Origin: Bacteroidales bacterium
GTDB taxonomy: Bacteria; Bacteroidota; Bacteroidia; Bacteroidales; UBA932
Direction of reading: 5' to 3'
Length of the DNA: 64,000 nt
Assembly (NCBI GenBank): GCA_017534745.1
Contig: JAFXVX010000013.1
Span: 124,001 to 188,000 of the forward strand
A program made the translations under genes and the position numbers. The notes under the pieces were generated by a model, which was given only the letters and a program-made list of their open reading frames with translations, did no database searches and was not told the origin of the DNA. Positions 50,085 through 58,570 of this stretch are shown here, in pieces; the stretch's first letter is position 1, and each line of letters opens with the position of its first letter.

Positions 50085-51488
50085 TTAGTTGTTCGGAGTA
50101 AATGTCTTCACGGAGAATGCATCGGCGATCATACGTCGCATCTCCCAGCGGTCGGCGACGAGGCCGGCGGCCTTCGCCTGGACCATCAGGTTGCCGATCG
50201 CGGTCGCTTCCGTCGGGCCCGCCACGACGGGAAGCCCGATTGCATCCGCGGTCCACTGGTTCAGCAGGTCATTGGCCGAGCCGCCGCCGATGATGTGGAG
50301 CTTTTCAATCCTGAACGGGGCGAACTCCTGCAGCATCCCGAGGATCTCCTTGTAGCGGTCCGCGAGGGAATGGTAGATGCAGGAGACTATCTCGCTGTCG
50401 GTGAGAGATTTGCCGACCGCGGCGGTGATTTCCGCCACCATGTCGGCGGGGTTCGCGAAGCGGGGGTCGTCCGGGTTTATACGACCCGGGAAGGCAACTT
50501 CCGCCTCGGCCATTTCGACGAGCTTCGCGTAGGAGTACTCCCTGCCGGCGGCCTTCCAGACCTTCCGGCACTGCTCGAGGAGCCACATCCCGGTAATGTT
50601 CTTGAGGAAACGGGTGGTCCCCTCTATGCCGCCTTCGTTGGTGAAATTGAGGCGTGCGGACTCTTCATTTATAATAGGAGAAGGCACCTCGATACCCATG
50701 AGGCTCCATGTGCCGCTGCTCAGATAGGCGAACTTCTCGTCACGCGCGGGCACGGCGGCGATTGCCGAGGCGGTGTCGTGGCCCGCCACTGCGACGACGG
50801 GAATCTGGGGCAGGCCGCAGGCGGAGGCAATCTCCTCACGGAGAAGCCCGACGCGACTTCCCGGCTGGACTATCTCCGGAAGCACGTCGCTCCGGATTCC
50901 GAGCCGCGCGAGAAGGCCCTTGTCGAAACTGCGGGTCCGCTGGTCCATCATCCCGGAGGTCGATGCGATTGTGTATTCGCAGACCTTCTCCCCAGTAAGC
51001 ATATACGACAGAAGGTCCGGAACAAACAGTATTTCAGACGCATAGCGCAGCGGCGCGAAATCCTCTTTCGTCTGGGCGTACAGCTGGAACACGGAGTTGA
51101 ACGGCAGGATCTGGATCCCGGTCGCGGCATACAGCTCGCTCCGCGGTATGATCCCGAACACTTCCTCAGGGATCCCCGTCGTGTACGGGTCCCTGTAGGC
51201 CCTGGGATTCCCCAGAAGGGCACCGTCGTCGGCCACAAAGCCGAAATCGACTCCCCAGGTGTCTATGCCTATGGAGTCGATCGCGACGCCTTCCCTCCCG
51301 AGCTTGCCGAGGCACTCGAGGAAATGGCTGTAAATCGCCATTATGTCCCAGTAGTATTTGCCCCCGAGCTCAATGATCCCGCTCGGAAACCGGTAGACCT
51401 CCTCCATCTTGAACGCCCCGTCCTCAAACGTAGCGAGAATCGCCCTCCCTGAGGTTGCACCGCAGTCAAATGCTAAAAATGTCTTCAT
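50085..51488 (-). CDS. rhaB: Rhamnulokinase
   Basis: Phosphorylates L-rhamnulose at C1. From ATG 51488 it has 467 residues of the FGGY sugar-kinase fold: MKTFLAFDCGATSGRAILAT (phosphate 1), IDSIGIDTWGVDFGFV, VVAVAGHDTASAIAAVPA (the GHDT motif of rhamnulokinases) and LHIIGGGSANDLLNQWTADA (adenosine motif). It leads the operon rhaB-rhaA-rhaD-GH31, with a TATATTTG box at 51523-51516. No rhamnose transporter or AraC-type regulator is found next to it in this window. Confidence 0.95.
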   Translation of the reverse strand: MKTFLAFDCGATSGRAILATFEDGAFKMEEVYRFPSGIIELGGKYYWDIMAIYSHFLECLGKLGREGVAIDSIGIDTWGVDFGFVADDGALLGNPRAYRDPYTTGIPEEVFGIIPRSELYAATGIQILPFNSVFQLYAQTKEDFAPLRYASEILFVPDLLSYMLTGEKVCEYTIASTSGMMDQRTRSFDKGLLARLGIRSDVLPEIVQPGSRVGLLREEIASACGLPQIPVVAVAGHDTASAIAAVPARDEKFAYLSSGTWSLMGIEVPSPIINEESARLNFTNEGGIEGTTRFLKNITGMWLLEQCRKVWKAAGREYSYAKLVEMAEAEVAFPGRINPDDPRFANPADMVAEITAAVGKSLTDSEIVSCIYHSLADRYKEILGMLQEFAPFRIEKLHIIGGGSANDLLNQWTADAIGLPVVAGPTEATAIGNLMVQAKAAGLVADRWEMRRMIADAFSVKTFTPNN

Positions 51489-51515
51489 CCTTGGACTCGC
51501 AATATACGTAACTAA

Positions 51516-51523
51516 CAAATATA
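51516..51523 (-). promoter_or_regulatory. Promoter -7 box of the rhamnose operon
   Basis: TATATTTG on the minus strand, 28 bases upstream of the rhaB ATG. Confidence 0.5.
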
Positions 51524-51553
51524 AGTAAATTATTCGTATATTGCTACGGATTT

Positions 51554-52990
51554 ATGGAAATGAAAAAAGCAGTTATCATAGGCTCCGGGCTCGGGGGGCT
51601 GGAGTGCGGGGTGATTCTCTCGAAGGAGGGGTATGACGTGACCGTGCTGGAGAAGGAGATTCAGGCGGGAGGTTGCCTGCAGGGGTTCCGGAGGGGCGGC
51701 TTCCGCTTCGACACTGGTTTTCACTACGTTGGAGGTATCGAAGAGGGAGGGCCGCTGCATCCGCTGTTCCGCTATTTTGACCTGCTGGACCTGCCGTGGG
51801 TGAAGCTCGACGAGGACTGTTTCGACGAAGTCGTGATCGGCGGCGAACGCTTCCCCTTTGCGATGGGCTATGACCGCTTCATCGACGCCCTCGCCGCGCG
51901 TTTCCCTTCCGAAAGGGCGGGGCTGGAAAAGCTCATCGCGAAGTTCCGCAACATCGGGGACCACATATTCGACGCCTTCAAAGGCGAGATGAATCCCGCC
52001 TTCGCAGAGGGCGCGTGGGATTTCCTGTGCTCCTGCACCGATGACCCGCTTCTCCGAAAAGTTCTCTCCGGGACTTCCCTCAAGTTGCAGCTCGACGCCG
52101 AGACGCTCCCCCTCTACGTTTTCGCGCAGATAAGTAATTCATTCATAAGGAGTTCGCACCGCCTAACGGGCGGCGGACCGGCCATTGTGGACCGCCTCGC
52201 CTCGCAGATTGACGGCGAGGTCAGGACCGGCGCAGGAGTGAGCCGGATTATCGAGAAGGACGGTGCCGTCGTGGCCGTCGGGCTCGAAAGCGGCGAGCGC
52301 ATTGAAGCCGACGTTTTCATATCGGATATTCATCCGACGGCTCTCTTCGGGCTTCTCGGCGAGGATTCCGGCGTGAGGAAGATCTACCGCAGGCGGATCT
52401 CCTCGCTGGAGAACTCCTGCGGGATGTTCACCGCCAACATTCTTCTTAAGGAAGGCGCCCTGCCGTACCTCGGGCGCAACATTTTCGTCCACACGGCGGA
52501 CGAGGACCCGTGGGGCCCCGTCCCCGAAAGGACCGGCTCCGTGATGATCCATTTCTATCCGGAAAGGTGGCCCGACGGCTCGGCCAAAGCCGTGGACCTT
52601 CTCTCCCCTATGCGTATGAGCGATGATTGGGACGAGACCCGCGTCGGCCACAGGGGTGAAAAATACCTTGCCCTCAAAGAGAGCAAGGCAGCTGAATGTC
52701 TGGACCTGGCTGAGACGGGGCTTCCCGGCCTCAAAGACGCCGTGGAAGGCATCTGGACGAGCACTCCCCTGACCTGGCGCGATTACACCGCGACAGAGAG
52801 CGGCTCGGCCTACGGGATCATGAAAGACTGGCGCAATCCGCTCGGAAGCGTCATATCCCCGCGGACGCCGGTCCAGAATCTGTTCCTCACGGGACAGAAT
52901 CTCAATCTCCACGGCATCCTGGGCACAAGTATGACATCCTTCCTCACGGCCGGAGCCGTCCTGGGAAGGATGCCGTCAACGCTTCTGTAG
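51554..52990 (+). CDS. FAD-dependent oxidoreductase, phytoene desaturase / retinol saturase-like
   Basis: A 478-residue flavoprotein of the CrtI-like amine-oxidase superfamily. The N-terminal dinucleotide fold is KKAVIIGSGLGGLECGVILSKEGYDVTVLEKE, followed by QAGGCLQGFRRGGFRFDTGFHYVGG. Later blocks are GGGPAIVDRLASQIDGEVRTGAGVSRII, ADVFISDIHPTALFGLL, and the C-terminal FAD motif NLFLTGQNLNLHGILGTSMTSFLTAGAVLG. It would oxidise or reduce a hydrophobic, possibly polyene or lipid, substrate. It faces the ACP/ketosynthase/acyltransferase genes with only four bases between stops. A start two codons later is possible. Confidence 0.85.
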   Translation: MEMKKAVIIGSGLGGLECGVILSKEGYDVTVLEKEIQAGGCLQGFRRGGFRFDTGFHYVGGIEEGGPLHPLFRYFDLLDLPWVKLDEDCFDEVVIGGERFPFAMGYDRFIDALAARFPSERAGLEKLIAKFRNIGDHIFDAFKGEMNPAFAEGAWDFLCSCTDDPLLRKVLSGTSLKLQLDAETLPLYVFAQISNSFIRSSHRLTGGGPAIVDRLASQIDGEVRTGAGVSRIIEKDGAVVAVGLESGERIEADVFISDIHPTALFGLLGEDSGVRKIYRRRISSLENSCGMFTANILLKEGALPYLGRNIFVHTADEDPWGPVPERTGSVMIHFYPERWPDGSAKAVDLLSPMRMSDDWDETRVGHRGEKYLALKESKAAECLDLAETGLPGLKDAVEGIWTSTPLTWRDYTATESGSAYGIMKDWRNPLGSVISPRTPVQNLFLTGQNLNLHGILGTSMTSFLTAGAVLGRMPSTLL

Positions 52991-52994
52991 GAAA

Positions 52995-53234
52995 TTACAT
53001 CCTTTCGTAAACGAAGTCGTAGAGCTCGCCGAAGGTGGCGATCTTGGCCACTTCGGTGCCCGCGACTTTCACGCCCGAGACGGACTCCACGAGAGCGATG
53101 AGATCGACAAAGCTGAGGCTGTCGAGCTCGAGGGTCTCCTTGATGGGAGCTTCCGGGGTAAGGACTGATTCTTCAACTTCGAATTCGTCCGCGAGAGCGG
53201 CGTTGATCTTGGCGATGAATTCTTCTTTTGTCAT
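52995..53234 (-). CDS. Acyl carrier protein
   Basis: A 79-residue ACP with the phosphopantetheine Ser39 in the DSLS motif (TLELDSLSFVDLIALVESVSG) and the expected acidic helices. It differs from a housekeeping AcpP in sequence (no usual EFGVEFD start) and lies directly downstream of a ketosynthase gene, so it is probably dedicated to that enzyme. It is the third gene in the order acyltransferase, ketosynthase, ACP. Confidence 0.93.
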   Translation of the reverse strand: MTKEEFIAKINAALADEFEVEESVLTPEAPIKETLELDSLSFVDLIALVESVSGVKVAGTEVAKIATFGELYDFVYERM

Positions 53235-53245
53235 TATTGTAAGGT

Positions 53246-54466
53246 TTAGATATTACGTATTACAAGGGTTGAGTTGGTGCCTCCGAAACCGAAGGAGTTG
53301 GAAAGGAACACATCGAAGTGCTTCTCAATCCTCTTTGCAGGGATCAGCAACCCTTCGGAATCCTCGTCGGGATTCTCGAAATTGAGGTTCGGGGCGATGA
53401 AACCGCGCTTCATCATAAGCATCGAGTAGATCACCTCGCTTGCGCCGGCCATCCACATTTCGTGGCCGGTCTGCGACTTGGTGCTCGTGACCTCGACGGT
53501 GCGGTCGCCGAAGACGCGGCGGATGGCCTTGGCTTCGTTGGCGTCGCCGACATGAGTCGACGTTGCGTGGGCGTTGATGTAGCCGATGTCTTTAGCAGAT
53601 ATGCCTGCACGACGCACCGCCATCTCGAGCGAACGGACGGGACCATCGACGTTCGGCGAGGAGATATGGTCTCCGTTGCCGGAGAAGCCGTATCCGAGGA
53701 CTTCGCCGTAGATGTGCGCACCGCGGCGGACGGCGGATTCATAGCTCTCGATAATCACGGTCGCAGCACCGCCGCTCGGGATGAGGCCGTCGCGGTCGCG
53801 GTCGAACGGGCGGCTTGCCCGCTCCGGCTCGCTCTCCCTCGTGGAGAAGGCCGAGATGCCGTCGAAGGAGCCGACGCAGAAGGGGTTCACCTCCTGCGCG
53901 CCTCCGCAGACGACCATGTCCTGAAGGCCGTTCTGGATGAGGAGGGCGCCGAGACCGATGGCGTGGGAGCCGCTGGCGCATGCGCCTGACACCGTGAGGT
54001 TTATACCCTTTAATTTGAAGATGCAGTCAAGGTTCATCGTCACAGTCGAGTTCATCGACTGGAAGATGGCTCCGCTGCCGCAGAGGGTCGTGTCTTTCTT
54101 CTCCCTCATCGTATCGACCGCGTTGACCACGGGGACTGTCGAGGAGTCGTTTCCGTAGAGGAGACCGACCTCGTTGGCCGCGAGGAAATCAGCGTCGATC
54201 CCGGCGTCAGCAAGGGCGTCACGGGTCGCGCAATAGGCGTACATCGCCTGCTCCGGCATGAACACTCTCTGGGCGCGCGAAAGCTCGCCTTTGAGATCCG
54301 GCAGCGCGACCTTTCCGGTCAGCGCCGAGCGGAAGCCCATATCCTTCCTCAGCTGGTCGAAAACGATGCCCGAGCGGCCCTCGTAAAGGGATTTCGCCAC
54401 TTCGTCAAGGGTCGTGCCGAGGCAGGACCAGATTCCCATACCGGTTATGACTACTCGCTTTTGCAT
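53246..54466 (-). CDS. Beta-ketoacyl-[acyl-carrier-protein] synthase (KAS II-like)
   Basis: A 406-residue condensing enzyme. The active site is complete: Cys163 in SGACASGSHAIG, His in NAHATSTHVGD, and Lys/His in TKSQTGHEMWMAGASEV, with the terminal loop NSFGFGGTNSTLVIRN. It condenses malonyl-ACP with an acyl-ACP. It resembles FabF but lies in a separate cluster with its own ACP and acyltransferase, so a specialised lipid or polyene is more likely than bulk fatty acid synthesis. Its ATG overlaps the end of the acyltransferase gene by 16 bases. Confidence 0.92.
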   Translation of the reverse strand: MQKRVVITGMGIWSCLGTTLDEVAKSLYEGRSGIVFDQLRKDMGFRSALTGKVALPDLKGELSRAQRVFMPEQAMYAYCATRDALADAGIDADFLAANEVGLLYGNDSSTVPVVNAVDTMREKKDTTLCGSGAIFQSMNSTVTMNLDCIFKLKGINLTVSGACASGSHAIGLGALLIQNGLQDMVVCGGAQEVNPFCVGSFDGISAFSTRESEPERASRPFDRDRDGLIPSGGAATVIIESYESAVRRGAHIYGEVLGYGFSGNGDHISSPNVDGPVRSLEMAVRRAGISAKDIGYINAHATSTHVGDANEAKAIRRVFGDRTVEVTSTKSQTGHEMWMAGASEVIYSMLMMKRGFIAPNLNFENPDEDSEGLLIPAKRIEKHFDVFLSNSFGFGGTNSTLVIRNI

Positions 54467-55773
54467 ATTTCTTTCAATCTATTGAATATATCTTTTCTTA
54501 ATTCAAGTACTTCTTTACCTTCGGCGCTGCGAGCAGCTTTCCTTGCACGGATGTCGCGGAAGAGCTCCCTGCACCAGTAGCACCACGCCCACTCAAAGTA
54601 GCAGACCACCGGGAAGAGCAGCACTGCAAGCACTCCCCACCACCAGCCGACTGTCAGTCCGAGTGTCAGCAGGGTGATGAGCCCGAATATCGGGAATGTG
54701 AAGAGCACCGTCACTGCGATGAGGAACGAGCCGTTGTACATCGGGTCCTCGGTCTTTATGGCCAGGCGGCGCGGGATTATCCACACCGGCACCGACGGCC
54801 ACACGCATGCAAGCGCCACGGGCGACAGGAGCAGAAGGCCTATGAAACGGAGCACGACGCCGAGGGCCGAAGGGGCCTTGGCGACGTTCCTGTCCCTGAA
54901 CCTGCGCTTTTTGAAGAAGTCGACGACTCTGGTCACGTCTTCATAGAGTTTCGATGTCTCCGCCTTCGCGAGGGTCGCGACGAGTTTTTTGTCGCTCTCG
55001 AGCTTCTCCGGAAGTTTGTCCGGATTGGCGCCCGAAGCTATTGCATACTGATCTCCGAACTCTGAGGTACGGATGTAATCGATGGCCTCGTAATTGCCCA
55101 CATCCTCGATGTCGAGCATCATGCTCTTGATCTGCGCCCTGACGAGTTTGTTGAGCTCCCTCTGCGCCGTCCTCGGCTTCTCTTTGTAGAGCTCATAGAA
55201 CTGCTGCAGGTGGATAGGCTCGCCGAAACGTATGAGGATGCTGCTGCGGAAGTCGCAGTACTCCGAATAGTGGTTGCACGCCGGGAGCACTATGATGTCC
55301 TTCTCGAAATCGGCCATTTCGGCGGCCTCGAAGGCCATCCTGGTGTATCCGAAGGAGAAGTTGCCGAGCCAGTGCTTGTTCTGGTGGCCGGCCTCCGGGT
55401 AGATGACGACCGTGCTGCCGTCACAGAGCTCCTTCTCCGAGTCGCGGAAGGTCGCGCCGTTGTTGGACACGGCTTCGAGACCTTCGTAGCCCATCCTGAA
55501 GGCGGGCAGAAGACCGATGGAACGGAGGAAGGTATTGGCGAACTTCCCGAGGAGGAAGACGTTAGCACGTACGATGAAATGGACCTTGCGGTCGTTGATG
55601 TTAAGAAGGATTCCGAGGGCGTCGTTCAGCGCATTCTGGTGATCCGACGCAATCAGGACGGGCGTCCCGTTCTCGGGAACATTCTCTCTTCCTATGCAAT
55701 ATGTGTCCTTGTAATAGACATTCTCGCACATGAAGCGGATGTACCCCTTAAAGGCCAGGTAAAAAATGTTCAC
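54451..55773 (-). CDS. PlsC-type acyltransferase with C-terminal membrane segments
   Basis: A 440-residue 1-acylglycerol-3-phosphate-like acyltransferase. The catalytic HX4D motif is in ASDHQNALNDALG. The substrate block is VVIYPEAGHQNKHWLGNFSFGYTRMAFEA, followed by VLPACNHYSEY. The C-terminal third has two pairs of hydrophobic helices (FIGLLLLSPVALACVWPSVPVWI, FLIAVTVLFTFPIFGLITLLTLGL, WWWGVLAVLLFPVVCYFEW), so it is an inner-membrane enzyme. It leads the three-gene set with the ketosynthase and ACP genes and may transfer their product to a glycerol or other head group. Confidence 0.88.
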   Translation of the reverse strand: MNIFYLAFKGYIRFMCENVYYKDTYCIGRENVPENGTPVLIASDHQNALNDALGILLNINDRKVHFIVRANVFLLGKFANTFLRSIGLLPAFRMGYEGLEAVSNNGATFRDSEKELCDGSTVVIYPEAGHQNKHWLGNFSFGYTRMAFEAAEMADFEKDIIVLPACNHYSEYCDFRSSILIRFGEPIHLQQFYELYKEKPRTAQRELNKLVRAQIKSMMLDIEDVGNYEAIDYIRTSEFGDQYAIASGANPDKLPEKLESDKKLVATLAKAETSKLYEDVTRVVDFFKKRRFRDRNVAKAPSALGVVLRFIGLLLLSPVALACVWPSVPVWIIPRRLAIKTEDPMYNGSFLIAVTVLFTFPIFGLITLLTLGLTVGWWWGVLAVLLFPVVCYFEWAWCYWCRELFRDIRARKAARSAEGKEVLELRKDIFNRLKEICKSE

Positions 55774-55837
55774 GTCAACTGTTCTTTACAAACAACCGAC
55801 AAAGATACAAAAATTTTTGAAAAACTCGCAATAAGGC

Positions 55838-55872
55838 CTACGGCCTCCATGTCATTACGAACCTTTACGGTT
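55838..55872. repeat. Degenerate palindromic repeat fragment
   Basis: AGGCCTACGGCCTCCATGTCAT shares the GGCCTACGGCCTC core and the GTCAT end of the repeat at 48692-48723. A small AACC-tttac-GGTT hairpin follows. It lies between the acyltransferase promoter region and the GH28 stop codon. Confidence 0.5.
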
Positions 55873-55877
55873 GAATG

Positions 55878-57212
55878 TTATCGCCCAGGATATTTGACAC
55901 CCTCAAGGAGCGCCTTTCCGACATTGTCGAACCTGAGTGCCGGGCGGAATTCCTTCCCGGTGTAGGCCAGAGCGACATTTTCCATCTCAAGGGTCTTTAC
56001 ATCCTTTGCAAACAGCCCCCAGCAAGGGAGCGGGCGGAAATCTGCCGGCGGCTGCCCAACTGGCAGCCTCGCGAGCGAGGGATCGTCGGCTCCGACATAT
56101 TCCACCGAAACATCCTTTAAACTTATGCTATTATAGATGCCTCCCTTCCAGCTCTCGATAGAAATCGGAGCCCCGTAAACACCTGTCGCCGTCAGATTCT
56201 CAACGCTGATACTCCCGCAGTCGTTGCCTTCGTTGAGCGTGACCATAAGCGGAGTCGCGACATTCTCTACGACGACATCTTTTACCGTCACACTGTCCAC
56301 ATTGCCATAAGCCTTACCCCAGCCGCCGGGCTGGATGTTCAAGGCAGCAAGCATATTGCAACGACGGCGTTCTCCGGATGTCCTGTGAGGGAATTCGCCC
56401 GGGCCATGGAAACGGCAGGAATCGATTGCGACGCCACTCACCGGCATTATTATGCGTATGCCATTGCACGAAGAGTTGATGTCGCATCCTCTGATGCTCA
56501 TCCCCTCCCAGTAACCACCGGCGATGGCGTCGTCTCCAGTCCGGAAGGCACAGCCGGAGACATCAATGTTCTTTCCGCCACGGATATGGATGCCATCCCA
56601 GCCCTCATCGATCTTAACGTTCGAGAATGTGCCGTCCGTGACATCGTAGGCCATAAAGGCATAGTTGGCCGCGCGAATTATCGATATCCCCTTCAAGGAA
56701 AATCCGTGAGTGCCGCAAAACAGGATGGTGTGAGGCCCCCTCATATGTTCCTCTCCCTCCGGATCGAAAACATGACCGCCGTCGATTGTACCTTCCCCCT
56801 CGATGGCAATATTCTCTCCCCCAATCGCCAGGACAAGGGCCCTGTTCCACCGGGTATCCTTGGAATTGTTGCTGTTCTGAGTCCCGTCACCGCTGTCGTA
56901 CCGGGAAAGGTCTTCCGAAGAGGTCATCGACTGGTAGGCCGTCAGGTCTTCCGTCGCTTTAAGCGTCGCGCCTGCATCGAGATGCAGGGTCACGCCGCCC
57001 TTAAGCAGAACAGTGCCCGTAACAAAAGTGCCTTCCGGAACAACGACGGTACCTCCTCCCCTGCGATGGCACTCTTCTATTGCCTTATTTATGGCAGGAG
57101 CATTGTTTTCGCCCCCTATACGGGCGCCAAAACTTGTAATATCGTAGACATTCCCACGGCAACAGCCGAGGCATATGGAAACAGCGAATGCTAACAGTGT
57201 TATCCTTCTCAT
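55878..57212 (-). CDS. GH28-like right-handed beta-helix protein (polygalacturonase family)
   Basis: A 444-residue exported beta-helix protein with a signal peptide (MRRITLLAFAVSICLGC, possibly a lipoprotein). The GH28 start is clear: DITSFGARIGGENNAPAINKAIEECHRRGGGTVVVPEGTFVTG. EGWDGIHIRGGKNIDVSGC and RTGDDAIAGG correspond to the NTD and DD motifs, so the acidic residues are present. The usual GHG and RIK motifs are not recognisable (SSCNGIRIIMPVSG stands where GHG is expected), so the bond cleaved may differ from plain polygalacturonan. It is the last gene of the leftward polysaccharide locus and overlaps the GH13 gene by four bases. Confidence 0.82.
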   Translation of the reverse strand: MRRITLLAFAVSICLGCCRGNVYDITSFGARIGGENNAPAINKAIEECHRRGGGTVVVPEGTFVTGTVLLKGGVTLHLDAGATLKATEDLTAYQSMTSSEDLSRYDSGDGTQNSNNSKDTRWNRALVLAIGGENIAIEGEGTIDGGHVFDPEGEEHMRGPHTILFCGTHGFSLKGISIIRAANYAFMAYDVTDGTFSNVKIDEGWDGIHIRGGKNIDVSGCAFRTGDDAIAGGYWEGMSIRGCDINSSCNGIRIIMPVSGVAIDSCRFHGPGEFPHRTSGERRRCNMLAALNIQPGGWGKAYGNVDSVTVKDVVVENVATPLMVTLNEGNDCGSISVENLTATGVYGAPISIESWKGGIYNSISLKDVSVEYVGADDPSLARLPVGQPPADFRPLPCWGLFAKDVKTLEMENVALAYTGKEFRPALRFDNVGKALLEGVKYPGR

Positions 57213-58570
57213 TTTACAAATATTGCGTATCCATGCTCCTCAAGGGGGAAGCCGGAGGCGTCGAGTTTGACCGCTTCTTCACTGAGCCAGTTGAAATACC
57301 AGCCAGAAGGGGCATCTCCGGTGAAGCGGCATTGAATGGCATATTCCCCGAGATTGAGCGCAACGAGGACCTCGTTGCCTCCCTTGATTCTCGAGAACAC
57401 AAGGAGATTATTATCCCTTGTCTCATAGAAACGGATTCCGCCCCGCTCCGCGGCGTCGGAGAGCGCCGGCTGGCTGTGCTTGAGAAGGCACAGTTTGCGG
57501 TGAAGCTCCACGAAACGTTTGTTGACTACGCTCCAGTCCACTGTGACATCGTCAGAGAAACTCATCGACTTGTCCATTCCGATCTCCTGACCATTATAGA
57601 TAAGTGGCAGATCGAATACTGTGTATGAGAGCACGGTAAGCGGCATCACATTGCCCGGATACCGCCTGAATTCAGACTGGTTGAAGGCGTTGAGGTCGTG
57701 ATTGGTAATATACGTCATCCGTCCCTTGGCGGAATAGTTCCTGTCCTTGTGGAGAGATGCGCACGCGCGCTTTAAAGCGGCCACGTCCCCGGTTTGGCCG
57801 AAGGACATCAACTCGTCGGCGAACGCCCAGGCGTAGTCGTAATCGAACGCAGCCATATGGTCAGGATCCTCCCCTTCGCTAAGCCACATCACGTTCTTCA
57901 CAGCGTCCACTCTCTCACGAAGAGCCGACCAGAAGGCCACAGGGACACGGTCCGCCGCGTCGCAGCGGAAACCGTCCACCCCGAAGTCCCTAACCCAGTA
58001 AATCATGGCATCGGCCATGGCATCGAGGAGCCCGGGACAGCTGTGGTCGAACTGTACTGCGTCATCCCAGCCCGGAGGCGAATATGGCCTCCGTCCGTCC
58101 TTCTCGGCATAGAACTCCAGGTGCTCGCTCACCCAGGGATTATCCCAGGCGGAGTGGTTGGCAACCCAGTCAAGCCAGATCTCCATCCCGAGTGAATGGG
58201 CGGCGGAGACCAGGCTGCGAAAATCCTCCTCCGTGCCGTAGGCCGGATAGATTCCCTTGTAATCCTTTACGGCATACGGACTTCCGAGGGAGCCGCCACT
58301 ATTGATCTCCCCTCTCGGATGGATCGGCATCAGCCAGAGGATGTCCACTCCGAGGTCTTTCAGGCGCTGCAAGTCATCTTCGAGTCCCTTGAAATTATGC
58401 GTAGGAGAATAGGCCCACACATTGACCTGATAGATGACACGGTTGCCCTTTGAGATGGCCTCAGGGCTGTCCGGCAGGCCGAGGCCCTCCGAAGGCATAC
58501 GGTCCGCCTTGCACCCGCCCAGGACTAGGGCGAGTGCAAGGGAAACCGATATGAGAGAACGCAGTGTCAT
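57209..58570 (-). CDS. GH13 alpha-amylase family lipoprotein
   Basis: A 453-residue alpha-glucan hydrolase, lipid-anchored (LVLGGC, Cys20). GH13 conserved regions are present: LWLDWVANHSAWDNPW (region I), GFRCDAADRVP with the nucleophile Asp (region II), MWLSEGEDPD with the acid Glu (region III) and YITNHDLNAF with the third Asp (region IV). It would cleave alpha-1,4-glucans such as maltodextrin at the cell envelope. It lies in the Sus-like locus, sharing its first base with the stop of the SusF-like gene. Confidence 0.93.
   Translation of the reverse strand: MTLRSLISVSLALALVLGGCKADRMPSEGLGLPDSPEAISKGNRVIYQVNVWAYSPTHNFKGLEDDLQRLKDLGVDILWLMPIHPRGEINSGGSLGSPYAVKDYKGIYPAYGTEEDFRSLVSAAHSLGMEIWLDWVANHSAWDNPWVSEHLEFYAEKDGRRPYSPPGWDDAVQFDHSCPGLLDAMADAMIYWVRDFGVDGFRCDAADRVPVAFWSALRERVDAVKNVMWLSEGEDPDHMAAFDYDYAWAFADELMSFGQTGDVAALKRACASLHKDRNYSAKGRMTYITNHDLNAFNQSEFRRYPGNVMPLTVLSYTVFDLPLIYNGQEIGMDKSMSFSDDVTVDWSVVNKRFVELHRKLCLLKHSQPALSDAAERGGIRFYETRDNNLLVFSRIKGGNEVLVALNLGEYAIQCRFTGDAPSGWYFNWLSEEAVKLDASGFPLEEHGYAIFVK

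Noticed and set aside
50076..51452. A 458-residue frame antisense to rhaB
   Set aside because: It is an antisense shadow of a complete rhamnulokinase, with no plausible start region or domain content.
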